DNA of 64,000 nt from CAJWPI01 sp964571215 (GTDB taxonomy: Bacteria; Pseudomonadota; Gammaproteobacteria; Magnimaribacterales; Magnimaribacteraceae): contig CAZMZZ010000001.1 of assembly GCA_964571215.1 (NCBI GenBank), forward strand, positions 1 to 64,000, in the 5' to 3' direction. Positions 7,927-16,276 of the stretch are shown piece by piece. The first letter of the stretch is position 1. Each line of letters opens with the position of its first letter. The position numbers and the translations under genes are program-made. The notes beneath the pieces were generated by a model. The model was not told the DNA's origin. It did no database searches and was given only the letters and a program-made list of their open reading frames with translations.

Positions 7927-9207
7927 ATGTTAAAAAGATTATTTTTCATTACAACTACAGCACTTCTGTCTTTTTCACTTTCTGCTGAGGGGCATGACTC
8001 TGGAGATACTGCTTGGATACTGACTTCAACAGCTTTAGTCCTATTCATGACTTTACCCGGCTTGTCACTCTTTTATGCAGGCTTAGTAAGAAGTAAAAAT
8101 GCTATCTCAGTTTTAATGCAATGCTTTGCTATAGCTTGCATAGTCTCTATTGCTTGGGTTGTATATGGTTACAGTCTTGCTTTTACTGAAGGTAATGCTT
8201 TTATAGGAGGAACAAGTGCTTTTTTCTTAACAGCATTAGGCAGAGATACATTAGCTCCTGATACTACAATGCCACATTCTCTATTTGTAATTTTTCAAAT
8301 GACTTTTGCAATTATCACACCCGCATTAGTTGTAGGTGCTTTTGCAGAAAGAATGAAATTTGGTGCAATGTGCCTCTTTTCTTTACTTTGGTTTACGGCA
8401 GTATATATCCCAGCCTGTCATATGATATGGGGTGGTGGTTATCTTGCCGACGTAAAAGATTTTGCAGGTGGTTTAGTTGTTCATTTAACTTGCGGTGTAG
8501 GTGCTTTAGTTACAGCACTTGTATTAGGACCGAGGAAAGGTTTCCCATCAACTGCTATGCCTCCTCATAACCGGACAATGGTAATTACTGGAGCTGCGAT
8601 GTTATGGGTAGGATGGTTTGGTTTTAATGCGGGAAGTTCTTGGGCAGCAGATGGACTAGCAGGCATGGCAATGCTAGTAACTCATATAAGCGCAGCAACA
8701 GCAGCTTTTACCTGGATGTCTATAGAGTGGATAAAAGGAGGAAAGCCTACACTAGTAGGGATTGCTACAGGTATGGTAGCCGGATTGGCAACTATTACTC
8801 CGGCAGCCGGAAGTGTTGGACCTGAAGGTGCTCTTTTAATTGGTTTAATGGCAGGAATAATATGTTTTTATGCTACTCAAGCTGTTAAGGGCTTATTCGG
8901 TATAGATGACTCCTTAGACGTATTCCCTGTTCATGGAGTTGGTGGAATAATTGGAATCATAATGGTTAGTTTTGTAGGTGTACAAGGAGGATTTTTAGGT
9001 TCAAGTGCAGGTGAGACATGGGTTCCAATGGAACAATTTTTGATCCAACTAAAAGGAATTCTAGTTATAGGGCTTTGGACAGCCGTAGCTTCTTGGATAA
9101 TACTCAAGCTAATAGGTCTGCTTACACCCTTAAGGGTTACTGAAGAAGAGGAACTCGAAGGTCTAGATGTTACTGAGCATGAAGAAAGAAGTTACGACCT
9201 AACTTAA
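7927..9207 (+). CDS. amtB: ammonium transporter Amt
   Basis: AmtB is a trimeric inner-membrane ammonium channel. The 426-residue protein begins with a cleavable signal peptide (about 1-20, ending SLSAEG) and continues with about eleven membrane helices. The ammonium-selectivity and pore motifs are present, including the twin histidines in ACHMIWGGG and FPVHGVGGIIG. The C-terminal cytoplasmic tail (LLTPLRVTEEEE to the end) is the region through which PII proteins gate the channel. It is 24 bases after the PII gene with an AGAGGAG ribosome site, and a strong terminator follows. Expression is predicted to follow the sigma-54/NtrC promoter upstream of the GSII gene. Confidence 0.95.
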   Translation: MLKRLFFITTTALLSFSLSAEGHDSGDTAWILTSTALVLFMTLPGLSLFYAGLVRSKNAISVLMQCFAIACIVSIAWVVYGYSLAFTEGNAFIGGTSAFFLTALGRDTLAPDTTMPHSLFVIFQMTFAIITPALVVGAFAERMKFGAMCLFSLLWFTAVYIPACHMIWGGGYLADVKDFAGGLVVHLTCGVGALVTALVLGPRKGFPSTAMPPHNRTMVITGAAMLWVGWFGFNAGSSWAADGLAGMAMLVTHISAATAAFTWMSIEWIKGGKPTLVGIATGMVAGLATITPAAGSVGPEGALLIGLMAGIICFYATQAVKGLFGIDDSLDVFPVHGVGGIIGIIMVSFVGVQGGFLGSSAGETWVPMEQFLIQLKGILVIGLWTAVASWIILKLIGLLTPLRVTEEEELEGLDVTEHEERSYDLT

Positions 9208-9222
9208 TTAATTAATTTTGTA

Positions 9223-9258
9223 AAACCGACCGTTTTTTAGCGGTCGGTTTGTTTTTTT
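9223..9258 (+). terminator. intrinsic terminator of the GSII-PII-amtB operon
   Basis: A perfect 10-bp stem, AAACCGACCG (9223-9232) with CGGTCGGTTT (9241-9250), closes an 8-base loop and is followed by a run of seven T (9252-9258). It separates the nitrogen operon from miaA, which starts at 9287. Confidence 0.95.
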
Positions 9259-9286
9259 ATTCTCTTTTCTCTTTTAAACTAGATTA

Positions 9287-10231
9287 ATGGGAAGAAAATC
9301 AAACATTTTTACTATTATGGGTTCTACTGGAGTTGGGAAGACAGATCTTGCTACTTCTATTTTCGATGAACTTCCCGTTGATATTATTAGTGTGGATTCA
9401 GTTCAGATATACAAATATCTAAACATTGGAAGTGGAAAACTATCCCCGGAACTCTTAAAAAAATACCCTCACAAGTTAGTTAATAAATTGGAGTTAGAGG
9501 AGAATTACTCTGCAGGACTTTTTAGGAAAGATGCTATTAAAGAAATAGAAAATTCTATAGATTTAGGGAATACTCCATTGTTAGTTGGAGGTACTATGAT
9601 GTATTTTCGTTCTTTGTTTAAAGGATTAGCAAATATGCCAAGTGCAGATAATTCAATCAGAAACTCTTTAACCAAAGAAGCAGAAAAAAAAGGATGGCCC
9701 TTTCTTCATAAGAGGCTAGAGAAGTTAGACCCTAAGTCTGCAGAGAAAATTCACCCCAACGACTCTCAAAGAATTCAAAGAGCTTTAGAAGTTTATGAGC
9801 TCTCAACTGAACCCATGTCAATTTTGCAAAAGAAAGAAAAAAGTAGTCATAATCCTCTTTCAGATCAATATAATTTTTTTCAATTTGCTATTAAGTCTAA
9901 GAGTAGAGACGCTCATAGAAAAGAAATCCAAAATAGATTTGATCAAATGTTAAAAGAAGGCTTAATAGGAGAGGTTGAAAACTTATTGTCTCGAAAGGAC
10001 ATTAATAGTAGCTTTAAATCCTTAAGAAGTGTTGGTTATAAAGAAGTTTGCCAATATTTAGAGGGCTTTCTCTCATATGATGAAATGGTTTCTAGGGCAG
10101 TTACTTCAACGAGACAGTTAGCAAAGCGTCAAATGACATGGCTTAAAAGCTGGGAAAATGTAATATGGGTTTCTCAAGATATAGAGAAATCAGTAGCTGT
10201 AGTGAAAGAAGAAATACTTAAAGCGAAATAA
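9287..10231 (+). CDS. miaA: tRNA dimethylallyltransferase
   Basis: MiaA adds a dimethylallyl group to A37 of tRNAs that read UNN codons. The 314-residue protein has the P-loop GSTGVGKT (residues 12-19), the DSVQIY substrate motif, LVGGTMMYF, and the C-terminal TSTRQLAKRQMTWLKSW, all diagnostic. It opens the conserved miaA-hflX-hflK-hflC-hisZ-purA string right after the amtB terminator. In most gammaproteobacteria hfq sits between miaA and hflX; here only 14 bases separate them. No distinct promoter is visible in the 28 bases between terminator and ATG. Confidence 0.97.
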   Translation: MGRKSNIFTIMGSTGVGKTDLATSIFDELPVDIISVDSVQIYKYLNIGSGKLSPELLKKYPHKLVNKLELEENYSAGLFRKDAIKEIENSIDLGNTPLLVGGTMMYFRSLFKGLANMPSADNSIRNSLTKEAEKKGWPFLHKRLEKLDPKSAEKIHPNDSQRIQRALEVYELSTEPMSILQKKEKSSHNPLSDQYNFFQFAIKSKSRDAHRKEIQNRFDQMLKEGLIGEVENLLSRKDINSSFKSLRSVGYKEVCQYLEGFLSYDEMVSRAVTSTRQLAKRQMTWLKSWENVIWVSQDIEKSVAVVKEEILKAK

Positions 10232-10245
10232 TTCTAAGATTTTTT

Positions 10246-11565
10246 ATGTATTTAAATATAAAAGACACCTCTCAAAAGACTTTGCTTGTTCAGGTAGAGT
10301 TAACGGGCGGCAAAGAAAAGAGGCTAGCAAAGGACAGACATAATGAATTTAAAGAATTAGTTTTAGCGTCTGGTGCAAATATAGTTGCAGGTGTTAGAGG
10401 AAAACAAGAACAACCTGTAGCAAGCACATTTATAAAAAAAGGAAGAATTTCACAAATAAAAAATAAAGTAAAAGATTTAAAGGTAGATTTGGTTATTTTT
10501 AACCATGATCTATCTCCTTCCCAAGAAAGGAATCTTGAAGCTATATTTAAATCAAGAGTTTTAGATAGAACTGGACTTATATTGGATATTTTTGCATTAA
10601 GAGCTAAAAGTCATACAGGCAAACTCCAAGTTGAGTTAGCTCAATTATCACATTTATCAACCAGGCTTGTAAGAGGCTGGAGCCATTTAGAAAGGCAAAG
10701 AGGAGGAATTGGTTTAAGAGGAGGCCCAGGAGAAAAGCAATTAGAAACTGATAGGCGTCTTATAAATCAAAGGATTAAAACTATTAACAAAAAGCTTAAT
10801 AAAGTTCACCAACAAAGAACTCTTAATAAATATTCTAGGCAAAAGAGCAAAAAGATCTTAATTTCCTTAATTGGTTATACAAACTCAGGTAAGACTACTC
10901 TATTTAATGTTCTGACTGGAAGTGACCAATACGTAGCCAATCAACCTTTTGCCACCTTAGATTCAGTAACAAGAAAGAATAGAGATAATAATTTAAGCCC
11001 CTTCCTATTTTCTGATACGGTTGGCTTTATTTCTGAATTGCCTACACAACTTATCGAATCATTTAAAGCTACTCTAGATGAACTAAAATCTGCTGATTTA
11101 ATACTTCACGTAGTCGATATTTCAGACCCTAATTATTTACATAAACTAGAAGAAGTTAATAATTTACTAGATGAATTAGACATTTCTCATATTCAACAAT
11201 TGAGAGTGAATAATAAGATAGATAAAATAGGCAACAAAGATATTCTAGAAGACTACTGTTTTGGTGACAAAGAAGTTTGGATATCAGCTAGAGAAGAACT
11301 TGGTATATGTAACCTGCAAGAATCAATGATCCATTGCGTGAATAAAGAAGTTTTTGTTGGTTGGATTTCATTGAAGTCTTCTCTAGGAAGTGTAAGATCT
11401 AATCTTTATTCTTTGGGGTATGTTGAAGAAGAAAAGACTTCTACTTCTTCAGGTCTGATACAATTAAAGATTAAGATGGGCAGAGAATATCTTCAGGAAC
11501 TACTTTTAGAAAAAGGAGTAAAATTGGTGGATTCAAATAAAAATAAAATTGAGGTTGCAGTCTAA
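10246..11565 (+). CDS. hflX: GTPase HflX, ribosome-associated
   Basis: HflX is a translational GTPase that binds 50S and splits stalled ribosomes under stress. The 439-residue protein has the HflX N-terminal domain (about 1-195) ending in the family motif GGPGEKQLETDRR, then the G domain with G1 GYTNSGKTT, G2 region FATLDSVTR, G3 DTVGF and G4 NKID, and a short C-terminal domain. The stop overlaps the hflK start by one base (TAATG), so translation is probably coupled. The start at 10246 is the first in-frame ATG after miaA and leaves a 14-base gap. Confidence 0.96.
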   Translation: MYLNIKDTSQKTLLVQVELTGGKEKRLAKDRHNEFKELVLASGANIVAGVRGKQEQPVASTFIKKGRISQIKNKVKDLKVDLVIFNHDLSPSQERNLEAIFKSRVLDRTGLILDIFALRAKSHTGKLQVELAQLSHLSTRLVRGWSHLERQRGGIGLRGGPGEKQLETDRRLINQRIKTINKKLNKVHQQRTLNKYSRQKSKKILISLIGYTNSGKTTLFNVLTGSDQYVANQPFATLDSVTRKNRDNNLSPFLFSDTVGFISELPTQLIESFKATLDELKSADLILHVVDISDPNYLHKLEEVNNLLDELDISHIQQLRVNNKIDKIGNKDILEDYCFGDKEVWISAREELGICNLQESMIHCVNKEVFVGWISLKSSLGSVRSNLYSLGYVEEEKTSTSSGLIQLKIKMGREYLQELLLEKGVKLVDSNKNKIEVAV

Positions 11566-12692
11566 TGTCTTGGAACGGAAATGGTAATAAGGATCCTTGG
11601 GGAAAAAATGAAGGTCCCCCAGATATTGACGAAGCCATTAAACAGTTTAAAGAAAAAATTAACGGTTGGTTAGGAATATCTAGCGGAGGAGGAGGCTTTT
11701 CTTCTAAGAACGTTTTTTTTCTTATTTTCTTAGTTCTTATTGTTTGGTTCTTATTGGGTATTTACCAAGTGCAACAGGCAGAGAGATCAGTTATTTTAAG
11801 GCTAGGTGAATATCAAGAGACCAAAGGTCCAGGATTACGATGGAATCCACCAATTATTGATAGCAGAACGATTGTTGATGTTGTTAGGGTAAGACCACAT
11901 AGACATGATGCATTGATGTTGACGAAAGATGAGAATATTGTCGACGTTACTGTTTCAGTACAGTATCAAATCACTAATCCAGAGAATTATGTTTTAGAGA
12001 TAAGAGATGCAGATAACAGCTTAGCCCAGGCCACAGAAAGCGCTTTAAGACATGTAGTTGGAAGTACCATTATGGATGATGCATTAACCACAGGAAGGGA
12101 ACTAATTGCCCAAATGGTAAAGGAAAGACTTCAGGTTTACTTAGATAAATATGTTACTGGATTGCAGGTTGTAATAGTTAATATAGAAGATTCTTCTCCA
12201 CCTGATCAAGTTCAAGAGGCTTTTGACGATGTTATTAAGGCTAGGGAAGACGAGGTAAGGGTAAGAAACGAAGCAGAAACGTATGCGAATGGTCTAGTTC
12301 CTGAAGCCAGAGGGCAGGCACAAAAAATGCTTCAAGAGGCGCAAGCTTATAAAGAACAAGTGATAGCAGAAGCTGAAGGAGATGCAGCCCGTTTTAATCT
12401 TCTCTTAGAGGAATATAAGAAGGCACCTGCAGTAACAAGAAATAGACTCTATTTGGATGCAGTACAACAGGTTATGTCAAGTAGCACAAAAGTGATGGTA
12501 GATGTAGAAGGAGGAAATAATATTCTTTATTTACCCCTTGATAAAATTGCCCAAGCAGCAAGAGCAGAGGAAGAGATAGTTTTACCTCCTCCAAGCACAA
12601 ACCCAAATTCAAACACCTCTATCAGGGAGTTAACCAACCAAGTTATAGAAGAAATAAGAAGAAGAAATAGACAACAGGATGGAAGAAGATGA
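11565..12692 (+). CDS. hflK: FtsH-protease modulator HflK (SPFH/band 7)
   Basis: HflK and HflC form a large membrane cage around the FtsH protease. The 375-residue product has the usual Gly/Asn-rich cytoplasmic N-terminus (MSWNGNGNKDPWG), one transmembrane helix (about 50-68), a periplasmic band 7 domain (about 70-260), a coiled-coil region rich in Ala/Glu, and a hydrophilic tail. It overlaps hflX by 1 base and hflC by 4 bases, a fully coupled set. The order hflX-hflK-hflC is conserved in gammaproteobacteria. Confidence 0.96.
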   Translation: MSWNGNGNKDPWGKNEGPPDIDEAIKQFKEKINGWLGISSGGGGFSSKNVFFLIFLVLIVWFLLGIYQVQQAERSVILRLGEYQETKGPGLRWNPPIIDSRTIVDVVRVRPHRHDALMLTKDENIVDVTVSVQYQITNPENYVLEIRDADNSLAQATESALRHVVGSTIMDDALTTGRELIAQMVKERLQVYLDKYVTGLQVVIVNIEDSSPPDQVQEAFDDVIKAREDEVRVRNEAETYANGLVPEARGQAQKMLQEAQAYKEQVIAEAEGDAARFNLLLEEYKKAPAVTRNRLYLDAVQQVMSSSTKVMVDVEGGNNILYLPLDKIAQAARAEEEIVLPPPSTNPNSNTSIRELTNQVIEEIRRRNRQQDGRR

Positions 12693-13561
12693 GTAAATTA
12701 AAAGTATTTTTATCTATATTTCTTTTGCTATCTTTTATAGCGCTTACACAATCTCTTTATGTAGTAAGCGAAACACAAAGAGCAGTACTATTACGTTTTG
12801 GTGAGATCGTGCGCTTTGATGTGCCTCCAGGCCTTCACTTTAAACTTCCAATTATCAATACAGTAAGAAAATTTGATGCCAGAATATTAACTTTAGATGC
12901 TGCACCTCAGAGATATCTAACTTCAGAAAAGAAAGCTCTCATAGTAGATTCTTTTGTTAAATGGAGAATAAAAGAAGTTTCAAAATATTTCACAACCACT
13001 GGTGGAGATGAGGAAAGATTAAAACGCTTATTAGCTCAGAGAGTAGATACAGGACTAAGAAATGAGTTTGGAGTAAGGACAGTAAAAGAGGTTGTATCTG
13101 GAGAAAGAGATGAGCTTATGACCCAGCTTTCTTCTCAGTTAGATAGAATTGCTCAAGATGAATTAGGAGTCGAAGTTATAGATCTGAGAGTAAAAAAGAT
13201 AGACTTACCAGCCCAGGTAAGTGATTCTGTTTACAACAGGATGAGGACCGAAAGAGAAAGACTAGCAAGAGAGCTTAGAGCTCAAGGAAATGAAGTCGCT
13301 GCAGTGATAAGAGCAAGAGCAGATAAATCTAAAACAGTTATATTAGCCGATGCATATAGAGAAGCCGAAGAAACAAAAGGAGATGGTGACGCTACCGCTA
13401 CTTCAACTTACGCCTCAGCGTATTCAAAAGATCCAGAGTTTTACGATTTCACTAGAAGCTTAAAGGCATATCAAGCTACATTTGAAAATAAATCAGATAT
13501 ACTATTAATAGATCCTGATAGTGATTTTTTTAAGTACCTTGATAAATCAGAACCTAAGTAA
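12689..13561 (+). CDS. hflC: FtsH-protease modulator HflC (SPFH/band 7)
   Basis: This is the partner of HflK in the FtsH regulatory complex. The 290-residue protein starts with a signal-anchor helix (about 4-24), followed by the band 7 domain with SETQRAVLLRFGEI, the RVDTGLRNEFG segment and the RAEGNE-like stretch RAQGNEVAAVIRARADK, and a C-terminal region containing FYDFTRSLKAY, which is typical of HflC. The ATGA overlap with hflK indicates translational coupling. The gene ends 38 bases before hisZ, and a short stem-loop lies in that gap. Confidence 0.96.
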   Translation: MSKLKVFLSIFLLLSFIALTQSLYVVSETQRAVLLRFGEIVRFDVPPGLHFKLPIINTVRKFDARILTLDAAPQRYLTSEKKALIVDSFVKWRIKEVSKYFTTTGGDEERLKRLLAQRVDTGLRNEFGVRTVKEVVSGERDELMTQLSSQLDRIAQDELGVEVIDLRVKKIDLPAQVSDSVYNRMRTERERLARELRAQGNEVAAVIRARADKSKTVILADAYREAEETKGDGDATATSTYASAYSKDPEFYDFTRSLKAYQATFENKSDILLIDPDSDFFKYLDKSEPK

Positions 13562-13571
13562 AATTACTAAT

Positions 13572-13589
13572 CTAAGGGCTTTTCCTTAG
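13572..13589. other. intercistronic stem-loop between hflC and hisZ
   Basis: CTAAGG (13572-13577) and CCTTAG (13584-13589) form a perfect 6-bp stem with a 6-base loop, ending 10 bases before the hisZ ATG. There is no U-run, so it is not a standard terminator. It could affect RNA processing or hisZ translation. Confidence 0.45.
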
Positions 13590-13599
13590 CCATAAACCA

Positions 13600-14595
13600 A
13601 TGAAAAAAAGCTGGAAACTTCCCGTTGGATTTGATGAAATACTTCCTCCTAAATCTCTCAAGATTGAGAAACTTAAAAGAGTTTTAATTGACCTATATAT
13701 ATCTTCAGGATACGAATATATTATTCCACCTCTTTTAGAATTTTCAGAAACTCTTGGCGGAGAAGCTCATGAAGAGTTAGAGGCTTATGCCTTTTCTTTT
13801 GCAGATAATCTATCAGAAAAGCAATTATCTTTTAGGCCTGATTTGAGTGAGCAAGCAGCAAGGATAGATGCCTACCGTTTTAATACTTTGGATCCAGTTA
13901 GACTTTGTTATGTAGGTGACACTCTAAAGAAGAAAATATCTCAAATACACAGATCTAGAACTACTATACAAGTTGGAGCAGAGATCTTTGGAGACCCTTC
14001 TCTTGAAGCTGATTTAGAGAGTATGAGCTTGATGATAGAGGGACTTAGAAAAGTAGGAGTTAAAGAAATAACCTTGAGTATAGGCCATGCCGGCTTAACC
14101 TCATTCCTTTTTAAAGAAATTAAGAAAAGTTCAACTATAAATATTGATAAAGTTGAATCAGTTTTATCTAAAAAATCTGAATCAGACATTAGAGCCCTTA
14201 GTTCAGAGGAATTAACGTCTGAACAGATCGATATGCTTCTTGATTTATCTAAACTTTATGGAGGAAGAGAAGTTATAGAAACAGCAAAGTCAAAACTATC
14301 TATTCTCGGCGATGAAATAATACATTATTTAGATTATTTAGAGAGTTTAATAGAAAAGCTTCAATTAAATAAAAAAATTAAGTTGCACATAGATTTAGGA
14401 GAGGCTTATGGTTTTAGATATCATAATGGGATAGTTTTTTCAGCTTACATAGATAAAGCTGGTTATCCATTAGCTAAGGGTGGTCGATATGATGGTATAA
14501 GTAAGATAGAAGATTTACTAAGACCGGCAGTAGGATTTGATTTAGATATCTTGGCAATAGCAGAACATAGTAATTTGGATTTAGAAAGTGAGTAA
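13600..14595 (+). CDS. hisZ: ATP phosphoribosyltransferase regulatory subunit
   Basis: HisZ is a catalytically inactive histidyl-tRNA synthetase paralogue that activates and confers histidine feedback on the short form of HisG, the first enzyme of histidine synthesis. The 331-residue product has the class II synthetase core, with KLPVGFDEILP near the N-terminus, RPDLSEQAAR and the motif 3-like RYDGISK near the C-terminus, and no anticodon-binding domain, as expected. The position between hflC and purA is a known gammaproteobacterial location. It overlaps purA by 8 bases. No hisG is in the window, so the prediction that this organism has the short HisG is inference. Confidence 0.9.
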   Translation: MKKSWKLPVGFDEILPPKSLKIEKLKRVLIDLYISSGYEYIIPPLLEFSETLGGEAHEELEAYAFSFADNLSEKQLSFRPDLSEQAARIDAYRFNTLDPVRLCYVGDTLKKKISQIHRSRTTIQVGAEIFGDPSLEADLESMSLMIEGLRKVGVKEITLSIGHAGLTSFLFKEIKKSSTINIDKVESVLSKKSESDIRALSSEELTSEQIDMLLDLSKLYGGREVIETAKSKLSILGDEIIHYLDYLESLIEKLQLNKKIKLHIDLGEAYGFRYHNGIVFSAYIDKAGYPLAKGGRYDGISKIEDLLRPAVGFDLDILAIAEHSNLDLESE

Positions 14596-15877
14596 ATTAA
14601 TATCTCTTCTCGGATTGCAATGGGGAGACGAAGGAAAAGGTAAAGTTGTAGACCTTCTTTCTAAAGATATCCACGCTGCTGTTAGATACCAAGGAGGACA
14701 CAATGCAGGGCATACTCTGATAGTTGAGGGTAAGAAAATAGTTTTTCATTTGTTACCTTCTTCAATATGTCATAAAAATATTAAATGTTTTTTAGGAAGG
14801 GGTGTTGTGATAAGTCTGGAAGCCTTGTTTTCAGAAATAAACGATGCTTATAAATTCATTGGCGATATTGAAGGAAGACTAATAGTCAGTAAAGCTGCTT
14901 GTCTTATTCAACCTTACCATATAAAAATAGATCAACTTAGAGAGAGGTCAAGAAGCGGAACAAAGATTGGAACAACGGGGAGGGGAATAGGTCCAGCCTA
15001 TGAAGACAGGGTAGGCAGAAGATCTATAAGAGTTGTTGATTTGTATAATCCTGAAACCTTAAAGGTTAAATTAGAAGAAGCATTAGAGATATATAATTTT
15101 TTAATAAAGAGATATGACAAAAATCAACAAGAAGATATTAATGAATTATTAGACATTAATCTTAAACAGGCTGAAAAGCTTAAGCCCTTTGTAGGAAATG
15201 TAATTAATGAAGTCAAAAATTTACAGAAAAAAAATAAAAGTATCCTATTTGAGGGCGCTCAAGGGGCTTTATTGGATTATAGTCTAGGAACCTACCCCTT
15301 TGTAACTTCAAGTAATTCTTCATTGGGAGGGATAGCCCCTGGTGTGGGTTTAAGTGCCACTAAAATAGATTATTCATTAGGTATATCAAAAGCCTATGCT
15401 ACAAGGGTTGGAGAAGGTCCCTTTCCTACAGAATTAAAAGATGAAATAGGAACTTACATAGCTGAAAGAGGGTCTGAAGTTGGAGCTACAACAGGCAGGC
15501 CTAGAAGGTGTGGCTGGTTAGACTCTGTTCTACTTTCTCATTCAGTATATTTAAATGGAATAAATGGAATATGTTTAACTAAAATAGATGTTCTGGATGG
15601 TTTAGAAAAGATCAAAATTTGTGTTAACTACTCAAGCTCACTTTCTGAAGAAGATATTTTAGAAACTATGTCATTGGATGATGTAAAACCAGAATATATA
15701 GAATTAGAGGGGTGGGACCAGTTAACTGAAGGGATCACAAATTTTAGTGACCTAAATAAGAAAGCAGCTCTTTTTATTCAAACTGTAGAAGAGCTTTGTG
15801 GTGCCCCTGTAGTTATTATCTCTACTGGTCCTAGACGCGAAGATGCTATTATCAGGGAATATCCGCTAGGAAAATGA
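14588..15877 (+). CDS. purA: adenylosuccinate synthetase
   Basis: PurA joins IMP and aspartate using GTP, the first committed step to AMP. At 429 residues it has the family length. Motifs include GLQWGDEGKGKVVD near the N-terminus, GHNAGHT, TTGRGIGPAYEDR, the GAQGALLD loop and TTGRPRRCGWLD. The start overlaps hisZ by 8 bases, and its stop overlaps the next small gene by 4 bases, so the operon continues into the two exported-protein genes downstream. Nothing in the sequence suggests loss of activity. Confidence 0.97.
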   Translation: MSKLISLLGLQWGDEGKGKVVDLLSKDIHAAVRYQGGHNAGHTLIVEGKKIVFHLLPSSICHKNIKCFLGRGVVISLEALFSEINDAYKFIGDIEGRLIVSKAACLIQPYHIKIDQLRERSRSGTKIGTTGRGIGPAYEDRVGRRSIRVVDLYNPETLKVKLEEALEIYNFLIKRYDKNQQEDINELLDINLKQAEKLKPFVGNVINEVKNLQKKNKSILFEGAQGALLDYSLGTYPFVTSSNSSLGGIAPGVGLSATKIDYSLGISKAYATRVGEGPFPTELKDEIGTYIAERGSEVGATTGRPRRCGWLDSVLLSHSVYLNGINGICLTKIDVLDGLEKIKICVNYSSSLSEEDILETMSLDDVKPEYIELEGWDQLTEGITNFSDLNKKAALFIQTVEELCGAPVVIISTGPRREDAIIREYPLGK

Positions 15878-16266
15878 AACACTTAATTGGATTATTAATA
15901 TTATTTTTTTCACTGTGTACTCAAACAGAGCAAGAAACCAATTACGAAATTGGAGATGAATTAGAAGCACGCAAACACTCTTCGTTAGTTCTTTTTCATT
16001 ATAAAAAAGACGTCATAAAGGTAATTTTATTAAAAAAACAAATTATTTCTTATGAAGATAATTTTAATTTTGCTACTGTTGATTCAAGGGATCTCTATAA
16101 GATAAAAAGAGGAGAGAAAATAATTCTTACAGAGAGTTTAAAAGAAGGAGAGATTTTTAAAGTAAAGCTTATGGAAGAAGGACCAAAGAGGAAATATTAT
16201 TTTGTAGAAACAGAAAGTTTAAAACATTATGTCTTATTAGAAGACAACAACCCTTCCTCTAGTTAG
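15874..16266 (+). CDS. small exported protein of unknown function
   Basis: I do not recognise this 130-residue protein. It opens with a hydrophobic signal-like segment (about 4-16, HLIGLLILFFSLC). The rest is charged and rich in Lys and Glu, with predicted beta strands (KVILLKKQIISYED, KIILTESL, KRKYYFVETE). The Cys after FSL does not fit a good lipobox, so secretion as a lipoprotein is doubtful. Its ATG overlaps the purA stop by 4 bases, and the DUF3604 gene begins 10 bases after it. That tight packing supports a real, translated gene and a possible link with the downstream protein. Confidence 0.65.
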   Translation: MKHLIGLLILFFSLCTQTEQETNYEIGDELEARKHSSLVLFHYKKDVIKVILLKKQIISYEDNFNFATVDSRDLYKIKRGEKIILTESLKEGEIFKVKLMEEGPKRKYYFVETESLKHYVLLEDNNPSSS

Positions 16267-16276
16267 CTAGAGAATA

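Noticed and set aside
13572..13589. Stem-loop after hflC as an operon terminator
   Set aside because: No U-run follows and hisZ begins 10 bases later, so the run to purA is probably uninterrupted.
15874..16266. Lipoprotein assignment for the small protein after purA
   Set aside because: The residues before the Cys (FSL) do not meet the lipobox pattern, so only a signal-like segment is claimed.
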